A stretch of 64,000 nucleotides of DNA from Rhodobacteraceae bacterium Alg231-04 (GCA_900143635.1 FREY01000010.1:62001-126000); one strand, 5' to 3'; positions 16,953-26,840 are shown, numbered from the stretch's first letter. Notes: generated by a model not told the origin, from the sequence alone. Made by a program: numbers and translations.

Positions 16953-17534
16953 TTACCCCTCCAATTCCGCCGAGGGGATCAGCGAAAAGAACTGACCATT
17001 CGACCACAGGCCGAACCAGCCGTCCCGCTCTTCGCCCAGCTCCACCAGCCTATAGAAGCTCTTGCGGTCTATCAGCGCCTCAAGCCCGGCGCGCACCATC
17101 ACATAGGGTGCGGGTTCCCCGGTTTCGGGATCCCGCGCCATGCGGAGCGGGCTGTCTGCCCCGGCCACCACCTGATCGCCCACCTGCGTGGTGAAGGTCA
17201 GCACCTGATCAGATCCGGTTCCTTCCGCCTCGAACCCCACCGCCACAAAGGGCGCGTCCTCGACGGTGATTCCCACCTTTTCGACCGGCGTCACCAGATA
17301 GAATTTGCCGTCTTCAAGCTTCAGGATCGACGAAAACAGCTTTACCAGAGGCATCCGATTGATCGCGCCACCCTCGTGAAACCATGTCCCATCCCGCGCA
17401 ATGCGGATGTCCAGATCGCCGCTGAAAGGCGGATTCCACAGGTGTACGGGCGGCAATCCGCCCTTTTGCACGGCGGTCTTCGCCGCCGCAGCCAGCCCCT
17501 CGGCAGAGGGAGTCACAGCATTTTGTCCGCTCAT
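16953..17534 (-). CDS. DUF1285 family protein
   Basis: A 193-residue protein of a conserved proteobacterial family of unknown function. Recognisable stretches are LPPVHLWNPPFSGDLDIRIARDGTWFHEGG, where the duplicated small domains begin, and the C-terminal WFGLWSNGQFFSL. It is predicted cytoplasmic. Two ATGs are possible, 17546 and 17534; AGAGGA is only 1 bp from the first and 13 bp from the second, so the call is uncertain and I prefer the second. It diverges from the moxR operon 65 bp away. Confidence 0.87.
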   Translation of the reverse strand: MSGQNAVTPSAEGLAAAAKTAVQKGGLPPVHLWNPPFSGDLDIRIARDGTWFHEGGAINRMPLVKLFSSILKLEDGKFYLVTPVEKVGITVEDAPFVAVGFEAEGTGSDQVLTFTTQVGDQVVAGADSPLRMARDPETGEPAPYVMVRAGLEALIDRKSFYRLVELGEERDGWFGLWSNGQFFSLIPSAELEG

Positions 17535-17599
17535 TGCTTTTGCCATTTCCTCTCAGCGCGATACAGTACCCTCATATATGCCGCGACAAGGGGAAAGTC

Positions 17600-18607
17600 A
17601 TGTCCGAAGCCGACGATCTGCTGAGCGAAATCGAGGCTCTGCAAGAGAAAATCACGCAGGCCCGCACCTCGATCACCCGCCGCTTCATCGGCCAGGAGCG
17701 GGTCGTGGACCTGACGCTCGCCACATTGCTGTGCGGCGGGCACGGGCTGCTGATCGGCCTGCCGGGGCTGGGCAAGACCCGTCTGGTGGAAACCCTGTCC
17801 ACCGTGATGGGGCTGGACGGCAGCCGCATCCAGTTCACCCCGGACCTGATGCCGGCGGATATCCTTGGCTCCGAAGTGCTGGACACGGCCACCGATGGCA
17901 GCCGCGCTTTCCGCTTCATTCCCGGCCCGGTCTTCTGTCAGCTGCTGATGGCGGATGAAATCAACCGTGCGAGCCCCAGAACGCAATCGGCCCTGTTGCA
18001 GGCGATGCAGGAGAAAACCGTCACTGTTGCCGGCGAAAACCGCCCGCTCAGCGCGCCATTCCATGTGCTGGCCACCCAGAACCCGATCGAACAGGAGGGC
18101 ACCTACCCGCTGCCCGAAGCGCAGCTCGACCGGTTCCTGATGCAGATCGACGTGCATTACCCCGACCGCGATACCGAGCGCGAAATCCTGCTCGCCACCA
18201 CCGGCACCGAAGAGGCCGCCGCCACGCAGGTCTTTTCCAGCGCCGATCTGATCGCCGCCCAGACTCTGCTGCGACGGATGCCGGTCGGCGATTCCGTGAT
18301 GGAGATGATCCTCGATCTGGTGCGCGCCTTCCGCCCCGATGAACCCGGCGTAGCACCCCGCGTTGCCGAAACCGTGGCCTGGGGCCCCGGCCCGCGCGCC
18401 GCGCAGGCGCTGATGCTGGCCAGCCGCGCCCGTGCCCTGTTGCAGGGCCGCCTTGCGCCCAGCGCCGAAGACGTGCTCGACATGGCGCTGCCGGTGCTCA
18501 GCCACCGGATGGCGCTAACCTTTGCCGCCCGTGCGCGCGGCGACAGCCTGCCCGATCTGATTGCCGCCACTGCTGCTGATCTCACCCGCAGCGGGGCCGC
18601 CGCGTGA
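17600..18607 (+). CDS. moxR: MoxR-family AAA+ ATPase
   Basis: A 335-residue ATPase with Walker A GLPGLGKTR near residue 53, Walker B LLMADEINRAS near 115, the sensor-1 stretch VLATQNPIEQEGTYPLPEAQLDRF and a C-terminal lid. MoxR proteins act as chaperone-like factors for assembling or activating partner complexes, usually encoded with DUF58 and VWA/BatA proteins, as here. AAGGGGAAA 4 bp before the ATG at 17600 marks the start; the frame extends 22 codons further up without a better site. First gene of a four-gene operon with every junction overlapping by 4 bp. Confidence 0.94.
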   Translation: MSEADDLLSEIEALQEKITQARTSITRRFIGQERVVDLTLATLLCGGHGLLIGLPGLGKTRLVETLSTVMGLDGSRIQFTPDLMPADILGSEVLDTATDGSRAFRFIPGPVFCQLLMADEINRASPRTQSALLQAMQEKTVTVAGENRPLSAPFHVLATQNPIEQEGTYPLPEAQLDRFLMQIDVHYPDRDTEREILLATTGTEEAAATQVFSSADLIAAQTLLRRMPVGDSVMEMILDLVRAFRPDEPGVAPRVAETVAWGPGPRAAQALMLASRARALLQGRLAPSAEDVLDMALPVLSHRMALTFAARARGDSLPDLIAATAADLTRSGAAA

Positions 18608-19494
18608 CCCAAACCGCCGCCCCTGCGCCCACTGCCCTGCGCCACAGCGCCGAGGTCGAGGCCGGTGCCCTGCCGCCTCTCCTTGTGCGGGCCGAGCAGC
18701 TGGCAGGCTCTGTCCTCTTGGGCGATCACGGGCGGCGGCGGGCCGGTCTTGGCGATGATTTCTGGCAATACCGCCCGGCCCAGCCCGGTGACAGCCGCCG
18801 CCTGATCGATCACCGCCGCTCGGCACGCGGCGATCAGCAATATGTGCGCGAACGCGAGTGGGAGATTGCCCAGTCTGTGCATCTCTGGGTCGATCAGGGG
18901 GCGTCAATGCGGTTCGGCTCACGCCCCGATCTGCCTCAAAAAATTGCCCGCGCCCGGCTGCTGGCACTGGCGACCTCTATTTTGATGATCCGGGCCGGTG
19001 AACGTGTTGGTCTCACCGGCACCACCCTGCCACCCCGGCGCGGTAATACGCAGGTGCTGCGGCTGGCCGAAACCCTGTGTCACGACACCGAAGCCGATTA
19101 TGCCCTGCCCGAACATCGGGCCATGATCCCGCACGCCCGTGCGGTGTTTCTGTCCGATTTCCTTGGCCCCTTTGACGAGTTGAAACTGGCGCTGACTAAA
19201 GCCGCCGACCGCGGCATTCGCGGCGTGCTTTTTCAGGTTCTTGACCCGGCCGAAGAATCCTTCCCCTTCCGGGGCCGCACCATTTTTGAGAGCACAGCGG
19301 GCAGCCTGCGCCATGAAACCCTGAAGGCCTCGGGCCTGCGCGACCGTTATCTGGAACGGCTGGCCGAACGGCGCGACGAGCTGGAGGCGCTCTGCCGTCT
19401 GACCGGCTGGCGGCTGGGACTGCATCACACCGGCGACAGCGCCCAGGCGGCGCTGTTGTGGCTCTTTCGTGCACTGGACGGGACCGGCCGATGA
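18604..19494 (+). CDS. DUF58 protein of the MoxR operon
   Basis: A 296-residue cytoplasmic protein with the DUF58 signature FWQYRPAQPGDSRRLIDHRRSAR near residue 52 and a VWA-like C-terminal half. DUF58 proteins accompany MoxR ATPases and are thought to be substrates or adaptors. The ATG overlaps the moxR stop by 4 bp, and its own stop overlaps the next ATG by 4 bp, so the operon is translationally coupled throughout. Confidence 0.9.
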   Translation: MTQTAAPAPTALRHSAEVEAGALPPLLVRAEQLAGSVLLGDHGRRRAGLGDDFWQYRPAQPGDSRRLIDHRRSARGDQQYVREREWEIAQSVHLWVDQGASMRFGSRPDLPQKIARARLLALATSILMIRAGERVGLTGTTLPPRRGNTQVLRLAETLCHDTEADYALPEHRAMIPHARAVFLSDFLGPFDELKLALTKAADRGIRGVLFQVLDPAEESFPFRGRTIFESTAGSLRHETLKASGLRDRYLERLAERRDELEALCRLTGWRLGLHHTGDSAQAALLWLFRALDGTGR

Positions 19495-22259
19495 CCACCT
19501 TGTTTGGCATAGGCTTCACCGCGCCCTGGCTGCTGGCCACTTTGGCAGCCCTGCCGCTGCTCTGGCTGATCCTGCGCGCCGTGCCACCGGCGCCGCTGCG
19601 CCGGATCTTTCCCGGTGTCACCCTGCTCTTGGGTCTGAAAGACGACGAAACCCTATCGGATCGCACCCCTTGGTGGCTGCTGCTGCTGCGGATGCTGGCG
19701 GTGGCAGCGCTGATCATCGGCCTTGCCGGGCCAGTTCTGAACCCCGCCCGCGACCAAAGCGGCAGCGGCCCTTTGCTGGTGGTACTGGATGCCAGCTGGG
19801 CCGGGGCAGCTGCGTGGGAGGAAACCCGTGACCGGCTGGAGGCCGAACTGTCGGAAGCAGGCCGCGCAAATCGTCCGGTTGCGGTTCTGCGCCTCACCGC
19901 GCCCGAACCACTGAACTTCATGGCCGCCTCTGACTGGCGCAGCCGGATTGCCGGGCTGACACCACAGCCATGGCAACCGACCGAGGCGCAGATAGGCGAA
20001 GCGCTGGACCAGATTGCCGCCGCCAGCGGTGGCTTTGACAGCCTCTGGTTCGACGACGGGCTGGACTATGCGGCCCGACCCTCTGTCATAGAGGTCTTAC
20101 AGGACCGTGGCGACCTACTGGTGATCCAGACCCGCAGCTCGACCCTCGGGTTGAAGCCTGCCCGGTTTGACGACGGCTCCATTGCCCTCAGCGCCCTGCG
20201 CAGCCGGGGCGCTGCCGCCCAAGAGGCCACGGTCATCGCCCGCGGCCCTGATCCCGGCGGCACCCTGCGCAGCCTTGCCACCGCAACCCTGACCTTTGCC
20301 GAGGGCGCAACCGGGGCCGAAGCGCAGCTGACCCTACCCCCCGAACTGCGGTCCCGGATCACCCGCTTCGAAATCGGCGGCACCCGGTCGGCTGGCGCCG
20401 TTGCCCTCACCGACGATTCCCTGCGCCGCCGCGAAATCGCGCTGATTTCCTCGCAGGCCGGCAACGAAGGCCTCGCCCTGCTGTCGCCGCTCCACTATCT
20501 TCGCCAGGCATTGGAACCCACCGCCGACCTTTATGAAGGCACGCTCGCCAGCCTGCTGCCCGCCAATCCTGACGCAGTCATTCTGGCCGATGTCGCCTCT
20601 CTGCCGCCCGCCGAAGAGACCGCCCTCATAGAATGGGTCACCGACGGCGGCCTGCTGTTGCGCTTTGCCGGACCGCGACTGGCCGCCAGTGATCTGGCCC
20701 GCGACGCGGACCACCCTTTGATGCCGGTCCGCTTGCGCAGCGGGGGCCGCAGCATCGGTGGCGCGATGAGCTGGGGAGAGCCCAAACAGCTGGCCGCCTT
20801 TGCCGAAGACTCACCGTTTTTCGGCCTGACCGTACCGGATGAAGTCACCGTGACCTCGCAGGTGGTGGCGCAGCCGGGGCCGGATCTGGCCAACACCATG
20901 ATCGCGGCCCTCGGCGACGGCACGCCTTTGGTCACCCGCAAGCCGTTGGGCAAGGGGAAGGTGGTGCTGTTCCATGTAACCGCCAATGCCGAATGGAGCA
21001 GCCTGCCGCTGTCCGGCCTGTTTGTCGGCATGCTGGAGCGGCTGTCCGTGTCCAGTGCCGCCCGTACGCCCAGCGCAGAGGAGCTTGAAGGCACCACATG
21101 GACGCCCATTTCGGTGCTCGATGGGTTGGGCAGACATGCCGATGCCGGCCGACTGAGCGGCATTGCCGGGCCGGATCTGATCGCAACCCCGCCAGGGCCA
21201 GACATGCGCCCCGGTGTCTATGAAAGCGGTGGCCGCACATTGGCGCGCAATGTGCTGACGGGTGACAGTGTACTGTCGCCATCGGTCTGGCCCGCCAATG
21301 TCGCGGTGACCGGCAGTGCAGCCGCACCGGAACGCGCATTGGGTGGCCTGCTGCTCAGCTTGGCACTGCTGCTATTGGCGGCGGATATTCTGGCGTCCCT
21401 GCTGCTGTCTGGTCGGCTGACGTCATCGCGTGCCACGCTCACGGCGCTGATCCTCGGGTTTGGCACGGTCTCCCTGCCAACCGACGCACCGGCACAGGTG
21501 CGCCCCCCGCCACCGCCGGCACTGGCTGCGGAAATGGTGCTGGCCCATGTGCTGACCGGTGACGCCCAGATCGACGCTCTGGCGCAGGCTGGGCTGACCG
21601 GCCTCAGCAATACGCTCTATTTCCGCACGTCCGTTGAACCGGCCAGCCCAACAGGCGTCGACCTTGAACGCGACGAACTGGCCTTTTATCCGCTGTTGTA
21701 CTGGCCGATCACACTCAGCCAGCCGCGCCCCTCGGCCGAGGCCTATGCAAAGCTCAACGCCTATTTGCAGGCCGGTGGCATGATCCTCTTTGACACCCGC
21801 GATGCGGATCTGGCCAGCAGCGGCGCCACCACGCCCAATGCGCGCAAACTGCAGCAACTGGCCCGCGCGCTGGACATTCCGCCACTGGAGCCGGTGCCCG
21901 AAGACCACGTGCTGACCCGTACCTTCTATCTGCTGCAGGATTTCCCCGGCCGCCACAGCCGGGGCACGCTCTGGGTCGAGGCCGCTGCCACCGGCACCGA
22001 ACAGATCGAAGGCCTGCCGTTTCGCAATCTCAACGACGGGGTGACGCCGGTTGTGATCGGCGGCAATGACTGGGCCTCGGCCTGGGCGGTGGATGCGGGC
22101 GGACGGCAAATGTACCCTATCGGGCGCGGTTTCGCCGGGGAACGCCAGCGCGAGCTGGCCTTTCGCTTTGGCGTCAATCTGGTGATGCATGTGCTGACCG
22201 GCAATTATAAATCCGATCAGGTGCATGTGCCCGCCCTTCTGGACAGGCTGGGACAATGA
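19491..22259 (+). CDS. BatA-type membrane protein with C-terminal DUF4159
   Basis: A 922-residue protein. Residues 1-85 are the aerotolerance-regulator (BatA N-terminal) domain, two helices around FTAPWLLATLAALPLLWLIL and WWLLLLRMLAVAALIIGLAG. A long middle part contains a degenerate VWA-like region, and further hydrophobic segments occur near residues 625-660. The C-terminal third is DUF4159, with NDGVTPVVIGGNDWASAWA near residue 845. The true ATG overlaps the DUF58 stop; an upstream in-frame ATG at 19458 lies inside that gene. The combination suggests an inner-membrane anchor and sensor for the MoxR complex. Function is not established. Confidence 0.88.
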   Translation: MTTLFGIGFTAPWLLATLAALPLLWLILRAVPPAPLRRIFPGVTLLLGLKDDETLSDRTPWWLLLLRMLAVAALIIGLAGPVLNPARDQSGSGPLLVVLDASWAGAAAWEETRDRLEAELSEAGRANRPVAVLRLTAPEPLNFMAASDWRSRIAGLTPQPWQPTEAQIGEALDQIAAASGGFDSLWFDDGLDYAARPSVIEVLQDRGDLLVIQTRSSTLGLKPARFDDGSIALSALRSRGAAAQEATVIARGPDPGGTLRSLATATLTFAEGATGAEAQLTLPPELRSRITRFEIGGTRSAGAVALTDDSLRRREIALISSQAGNEGLALLSPLHYLRQALEPTADLYEGTLASLLPANPDAVILADVASLPPAEETALIEWVTDGGLLLRFAGPRLAASDLARDADHPLMPVRLRSGGRSIGGAMSWGEPKQLAAFAEDSPFFGLTVPDEVTVTSQVVAQPGPDLANTMIAALGDGTPLVTRKPLGKGKVVLFHVTANAEWSSLPLSGLFVGMLERLSVSSAARTPSAEELEGTTWTPISVLDGLGRHADAGRLSGIAGPDLIATPPGPDMRPGVYESGGRTLARNVLTGDSVLSPSVWPANVAVTGSAAAPERALGGLLLSLALLLLAADILASLLLSGRLTSSRATLTALILGFGTVSLPTDAPAQVRPPPPPALAAEMVLAHVLTGDAQIDALAQAGLTGLSNTLYFRTSVEPASPTGVDLERDELAFYPLLYWPITLSQPRPSAEAYAKLNAYLQAGGMILFDTRDADLASSGATTPNARKLQQLARALDIPPLEPVPEDHVLTRTFYLLQDFPGRHSRGTLWVEAAATGTEQIEGLPFRNLNDGVTPVVIGGNDWASAWAVDAGGRQMYPIGRGFAGERQRELAFRFGVNLVMHVLTGNYKSDQVHVPALLDRLGQ

Positions 22260-24298
22260 CACAAACCATCCTCTTTGACCCATTGGTGCCCTGGGCAGTG
22301 ATCGCCGTGCTGGCCGCAATCAGCGGGGCAGCGCTGGGTCTGGCCGTCTGGAAACGCCTGACCGGCGCGGCCCTGCGCCTGCTGGCCGCGCTGACGGCGT
22401 TGGCCGCCCTCACCGGGCCGGTCTATCAGGTCGAAGACCGCGCGCCGCTGAATGACATCGTACTTCTTGTCACCGATCACACCGCCAGCCAGCAACTGTC
22501 GGACCGCCCCGACCAAACGGCGCGCGCCGCAGAAGAGATTGCCAGCCGCATCAGCGACCGCCCCGGCACTGATCTGCGCCAGATCACCCTGCCCGACAGT
22601 GACGGCGACGGCGGCACCCGGCTGATGGAGGCCATCACCAACGCGCTGGCCGAAGAACCACGCGGCCAGATTGCCGGCATCATCGCAATCTCGGATGGAC
22701 AGGTGCATGACAGTGACGCCGCCCCGGTTCTGCCTGCCCCGATGCATGTTCTGCTAACCGGGCGCGACAGCGACTGGGACCGCCGCCTGACAGTCACCAA
22801 CGCGCCCTCCTTTGCCATCATTGGCGAACCCGTCACCCTGACCCTCAGGATCGAAGATCAGGGCGCCGCCCCCGCTGGCGCTCGCGAGGCACCCTTGCTC
22901 ATATCGGTCGGCGGCGAAGCGCCGCAGCGGTTCTCCCTGCCTATCGGGCGCAATATCGACCTGCCCGTGACCCTGCCGCATGGCGGGCGCAATGTGATCC
23001 AGTTCACCGTTCCCGCCGCGCAAGGCGAGCTGACAGACCGCAACAATTCGGCGCTGATCCAGATCAACGGCGTGCGCGACCGGCTGCGGGTGCTTCTGGT
23101 CTCGGGCGAGCCCCACCCTGGCGGGCGCACCTGGCGCAACCTGCTGAAATCGGACAGTTCAGTTGATCTGGTGCATTTCACCATCCTGCGCCCGCCTGAG
23201 AAACAGGACGGGGTGCCGGTAGATGAACTGTCGCTGATCGCCTTCCCCACCCGAGAGTTGTTTTTGGAAAAGGTCGACGACTTCGACCTGATCATCTTTG
23301 ACCGCTACAAACGCCGGGGCATCCTGCCTGCGATCTATCTCGACAATGTCGCCCGTTATGTAGAGGACGGCGGCGCCGTGCTGGTTGCGGCCGGCCCCGA
23401 TTTCGCCTCGGCGGACAGTATCTTCCGCTCACCCTTGGCATCAGTCCTGCCCGCCAGCCCCTCGGCGCGGGTGCTGGAAGAAGCCTATCGCCCCGCTATC
23501 ACCGACATCGGCAGCCGTCACCCTGTCACCGCCGACTTAAAAGGCGCCGCCACATGGGGCCGCTGGCTGCGCCAGATCGAGGTCGAAGACCCCTCAGGCC
23601 ACGTGGTGATGGAAGGCAGCGACCAGCGCCCACTGCTGGTGCTCGATCGGGTCGGCGCCGGACGGGTTGCGCTATTGGCCTCGGATCACGCCTGGCTATG
23701 GAGCCGCGGCTACGAGGGCGGCGGGCCCCAGCTGGAGCTGCTGCGCCGTCTGGCCCATTGGATGATGAAGGAACCCGAACTGGAGGAAGAGGCGCTCTGG
23801 GCGGAGACCCGCGGTCAGACAATGCATATCCTGCGCCGCAGCCTGTCCGAGGACATAGGCACCGTCACCGTCACCAACCCGGATGGCAGCACCGTTGATC
23901 TGTCCCTCTCCGGCAGCGGGCCGGGCCTTTGGGACGGCTATTACGACGGGCCGGAACCGGGGCTCTACCGGTTGTCAGAGGGGGGGCGCGACACCGTCGT
24001 GGGCCTGGGGCCGGCCGCGCCGCGTGAATTTGAACAGACCATCGCCACCGCCGCCGTGCTGGCCCCTGTGATCAAACCGCTCAAGGGTGGCGCATTCCGG
24101 CTGGAGGAGGGCCTGCCCACGCTGCGCAACATCCGGGCCGGGCGGCCTGCGGCAGGGCGCAACTGGATCGGGCTGACCCCGCGCAATGCCTACGAGACTT
24201 TGGCCGTCACCCAAAGCCCGCTTATGCCAGCCTGGCTGACTCTGCTGCTGGCCGTGTTCTTTATCACCGCCGCCTGGCTGCGCGAGGGGCGCCGCTAA
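22256..24298 (+). CDS. Large membrane protein of the MoxR operon, glutamine amidotransferase-like core
   Basis: A 680-residue protein with two N-terminal helices (WAVIAVLAAISGAALGLAVW; LRLLAALTALAALTGPVY), one C-terminal helix (TLLLAVFFITAAWL), and an extracytoplasmic middle. Residues about 280-500 resemble the class I glutamine-amidotransferase-like fold seen in membrane partners of DUF58/VWA proteins (LLVSGEPHPGG, DLIIFDRY, GGAVLVAAGPDF), without the catalytic Cys triad as far as I can see. The ATG overlaps the DUF4159 stop; last gene of the operon. Confidence 0.85.
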   Translation: MTQTILFDPLVPWAVIAVLAAISGAALGLAVWKRLTGAALRLLAALTALAALTGPVYQVEDRAPLNDIVLLVTDHTASQQLSDRPDQTARAAEEIASRISDRPGTDLRQITLPDSDGDGGTRLMEAITNALAEEPRGQIAGIIAISDGQVHDSDAAPVLPAPMHVLLTGRDSDWDRRLTVTNAPSFAIIGEPVTLTLRIEDQGAAPAGAREAPLLISVGGEAPQRFSLPIGRNIDLPVTLPHGGRNVIQFTVPAAQGELTDRNNSALIQINGVRDRLRVLLVSGEPHPGGRTWRNLLKSDSSVDLVHFTILRPPEKQDGVPVDELSLIAFPTRELFLEKVDDFDLIIFDRYKRRGILPAIYLDNVARYVEDGGAVLVAAGPDFASADSIFRSPLASVLPASPSARVLEEAYRPAITDIGSRHPVTADLKGAATWGRWLRQIEVEDPSGHVVMEGSDQRPLLVLDRVGAGRVALLASDHAWLWSRGYEGGGPQLELLRRLAHWMMKEPELEEEALWAETRGQTMHILRRSLSEDIGTVTVTNPDGSTVDLSLSGSGPGLWDGYYDGPEPGLYRLSEGGRDTVVGLGPAAPREFEQTIATAAVLAPVIKPLKGGAFRLEEGLPTLRNIRAGRPAAGRNWIGLTPRNAYETLAVTQSPLMPAWLTLLLAVFFITAAWLREGRR

Positions 24299-24308
24299 TG
24301 CGCCTCCC

Positions 24309-24329
24309 GCTCAGGCCCGTCGCCTGAGC
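24309..24329. terminator. Palindromic terminator between the MoxR operon and the EamA gene
   Basis: A perfect 8-bp stem GCTCAGGC/GCCTGAGC with loop CCGTC lies at the meeting point of the convergent units and covers the last codons of the EamA gene. No T-run on either side. Confidence 0.6.
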
Positions 24330-25201
24330 GGCGGCGCGTCGCCTTCCAGCAGCAGGACCAGCGCCAGAACCGTCAGACCAATCCCCGGCAACACCGCCAG
24401 CGGTGGCGTTTCGCGGCCCAGCGCGATCTCCCACAGGATCACCCAGCTGGGTGTCAGATAGGTATAGGCCATCACTTTGGCCGAGGGCAGATTCAACGTC
24501 GCAAACTGCAACAGCACAAAAGTCGCCGCCGAGGCAAAAACCGCCAGATAGACCAGCCCAATCCAGACGATGGGTGGCAGCGTGGTCCACTCGGTTGCGC
24601 GGATATCCCCCCAGCCAAGGACCAGCAGGATCAGCCCGCCCGCGATCAGCATGCCAAACGTGAAAGCAACGGCAGGTTCCCCCCGGTTCAGCCGCGCCAC
24701 CATGGGCGTATAAATCGCATGAGCAACGCAGCCCCAGAAATAGACCATCTCTCCGCGTCCGATCTGAAAGGCGAGCAACGCGCTCAGATCCGCCCGAAAA
24801 ATCACCCAGACCGCCCCCGCCGCCCCTATGCCCAGCGCCAAACCCATGCGCGCTGTGGTCTTCTGGCGCAGCAACAGCCAGCCAAACAGACCGCTGATCA
24901 CCGGGGTCAGGGTGAACACGGCCGCGGCACTGACGGGTGAAGCGGTTTTCAAACCCTGGAACATCAGCACAAAATAGATGGCAAAGAGCCCTCCCAGCAC
25001 GCCAAACCGCCAGGGTGCACGAAAATACTGCCGCTTCAGCCGCCCGCTGCCCCAGGCCACTGCTCCGATGAGCGCGCCCGCCAGCGCAAAGCGCGCCGCC
25101 ATCAGCGCCACCGGCGTCACCTCATTCGCCACCATCACGCCCAGCGAAAAGGATCCGGCCACAAGGGCCGAAAACATCAGCATCGCCAGATGGCCGCGCA
25201 T
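24311..25201 (-). CDS. EamA-type (DMT) transporter
   Basis: A 296-residue inner-membrane protein with about ten hydrophobic helices in two EamA repeats, the drug/metabolite transporter fold. Helices are evident, for example VYFWGCVAHAIYTPMVARL and IVWIGLVYLAVFASAATFVL. The start at 25201 (MRGHLAMLMFSALVAGS) begins directly with helix 1; 39 upstream codons are rejected because they run into the LysR gene. It follows the lysR gene by 8 bp, so they are probably cotranscribed. The substrate is unknown. Confidence 0.9.
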   Translation of the reverse strand: MRGHLAMLMFSALVAGSFSLGVMVANEVTPVALMAARFALAGALIGAVAWGSGRLKRQYFRAPWRFGVLGGLFAIYFVLMFQGLKTASPVSAAAVFTLTPVISGLFGWLLLRQKTTARMGLALGIGAAGAVWVIFRADLSALLAFQIGRGEMVYFWGCVAHAIYTPMVARLNRGEPAVAFTFGMLIAGGLILLVLGWGDIRATEWTTLPPIVWIGLVYLAVFASAATFVLLQFATLNLPSAKVMAYTYLTPSWVILWEIALGRETPPLAVLPGIGLTVLALVLLLEGDAPPLRRRA

Positions 25202-25209
25202 CGCCAGGG

Positions 25210-26088
25210 TCACAGAGCCCAGCCCTGTGCGCGGTCCTTCAGGAAGGTCAGAAAGCTCTGCACCTTGGCAGTGCGGTGCAGATCCACATGGGTGACCAGC
25301 CACAACGGGCCCTCCCATTCCGGCAGCGGCTCCATCATTTGCACCAGATCCTCATGCCGCGCCGCCTCCCAGACCGACAGGAAGCCGATACCGGCACCAG
25401 ACAGCACCGCCTCCTGCAGGGTAAAGCCTTCGGCGCCGCGAAAGGTGATCGCCTCGGCCGGGGCGTTCTGGCGCAGCCAGATCGAAAACGGAGCCCGGCT
25501 GTTTTCATCATCGGCGCCCACGAAACGGTGGTTGGCAAAATCCTCCACACCCTTTAGGGGGCCAAACCGGTCGACATAACCCTTGGTGGCATAAAGCCCG
25601 ATGCGCTGGCGCACAAAGGGCTGGACCACATTGTCGGGCTGTTCCGGTGCCTTGCCGGCGCGCACTGCCACATGGGCCTCGCCGTATTCCAGCCGGAACA
25701 ACCGCTCACCAGTCAAAAAGCGCACCGTCAGCCCCGGATGCATCTGTTGAAATTCGGTCAGGGCCGGCACCAACAGCGGTGCCAAACCGGCCAGAGAAGT
25801 CACAACCAAATCGCCGGACACATCATCGCCCTGCCCTTTGAGCCGCCCCACCAACTGGCTGAACTGATCATCCGTGGCCTGCGCCACCCGCAGCAGATCC
25901 TGCCCCGACTCGGTCGGCGTATAGCCGCGGGCGTGGCGTTGAAACAGTTTTACCCCCAACCGGCCTTCGATGGCGTCGATATGGCGGATCACCGTGGCGT
26001 GGTGCACGCCCAACACCTCGGCTGCACCGCTCACCGTGCCCATGCGCGCAACCTGATAGGCCGTCCGCACCTCGTCCCAATTGTCCAT
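25210..26088 (-). CDS. LysR-family regulator
   Basis: A 292-residue regulator with N-terminal HTH (TVSGAAEVLGVHHATVIRHIDAIEGRLGVKLFQRH, residues about 18-52) and a periplasmic-binding-like effector domain. GGAGGT lies 6 bp before the ATG at 26088; the longer open frame upstream is rejected. It is divergent from azoR (129 bp apart), the classic LysR layout, so azoR is the likely target, and it may also control the EamA gene behind it. The effector is unknown. Confidence 0.92.
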   Translation of the reverse strand: MDNWDEVRTAYQVARMGTVSGAAEVLGVHHATVIRHIDAIEGRLGVKLFQRHARGYTPTESGQDLLRVAQATDDQFSQLVGRLKGQGDDVSGDLVVTSLAGLAPLLVPALTEFQQMHPGLTVRFLTGERLFRLEYGEAHVAVRAGKAPEQPDNVVQPFVRQRIGLYATKGYVDRFGPLKGVEDFANHRFVGADDENSRAPFSIWLRQNAPAEAITFRGAEGFTLQEAVLSGAGIGFLSVWEAARHEDLVQMMEPLPEWEGPLWLVTHVDLHRTAKVQSFLTFLKDRAQGWAL

Positions 26089-26217
26089 TCCGACCTCCGA
26101 ACACCCATTCACGTATGCGCAATTTTGCACATCTAGTGTTGATATAGCAGTGTTGTGTTCAAATTTGCAATGCCCCACTTCTGAAGCAAGACAACAGACA
26201 CTTGAAGGAGCCACCCC

Positions 26218-26799
26218 ATGACTAAGACTATCCTGCAAATTGACGCTTCCGCCCGTACCGAAGGATCCACCACACGCGCGCTGACCGCGCAGATCGTCGC
26301 CAAACTCGGCGCTGAAAAAGTGATCCACCGTGATCTTGCCACCCCGCTGCCAGTGCTTAGCGAAGCTTGGGTCGGCGCCAATTTCACCGCCGCCGACCAG
26401 CGCAGCGCCGCACAAAAGGCAGAGCTCGCCCTGTCCGACGTCTTGGTGGGCGAATTGCAAGACGCAGATACACTGGTCATTGGCGTACCGGTCTATAATT
26501 TCTCTGTCCCTGCCAATCTCAAGGCCTGGGTCGACCTTGTTGCCCGCGCCGGCGTTACGTTTTCTTATGGTAGCAACGGACCTGAAGGCCTGCTTAAGGG
26601 CAAACGCGCTGTCCTAGCGGTTGCATCCGGCGGCACAACCGTGGGGTCAGAATACGATTTTGCGACCGGATATCTGCGCCATGTTCTGGGCTTTATCGGA
26701 ATTACGGATGTGGCCATTATTGCCGCCGACGCCATGGTTGGCGATGCCGAAGGTGCGTTGAGCCGAGCACGTGAAGAAATCGCAAAATTGGCCGCATAA
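26218..26799 (+). CDS. azoR: FMN-dependent NADH-azoreductase
   Basis: A 193-residue flavodoxin-like quinone/azo reductase that uses NADH and FMN, giving protection against quinone and thiol stress. Family marks are the FMN-binding VPVYNFSVPANLKAWVDLVARAG region (residues about 88-110) and FSYGSNGPEGLLKGKRAV; the expected MYNF motif reads VYNF. GAAGGAG 8 bp before the ATG is a good ribosome binding site. Divergent LysR gene next door. Base composition is slightly less GC-biased at third positions than its neighbours, which may reflect high expression or transfer. Confidence 0.93.
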   Translation: MTKTILQIDASARTEGSTTRALTAQIVAKLGAEKVIHRDLATPLPVLSEAWVGANFTAADQRSAAQKAELALSDVLVGELQDADTLVIGVPVYNFSVPANLKAWVDLVARAGVTFSYGSNGPEGLLKGKRAVLAVASGGTTVGSEYDFATGYLRHVLGFIGITDVAIIAADAMVGDAEGALSRAREEIAKLAA

Positions 26800-26840
26800 A
26801 CCGACTTGACACAAATCCGGTCAGGGGTCAGCTTGGCCGG

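Noticed and set aside
26089-26217. LysR binding sites (T-N11-A) between lysR and azoR
   Set aside because: Several weak, overlapping imperfect dyads occur; none stands out enough to call.
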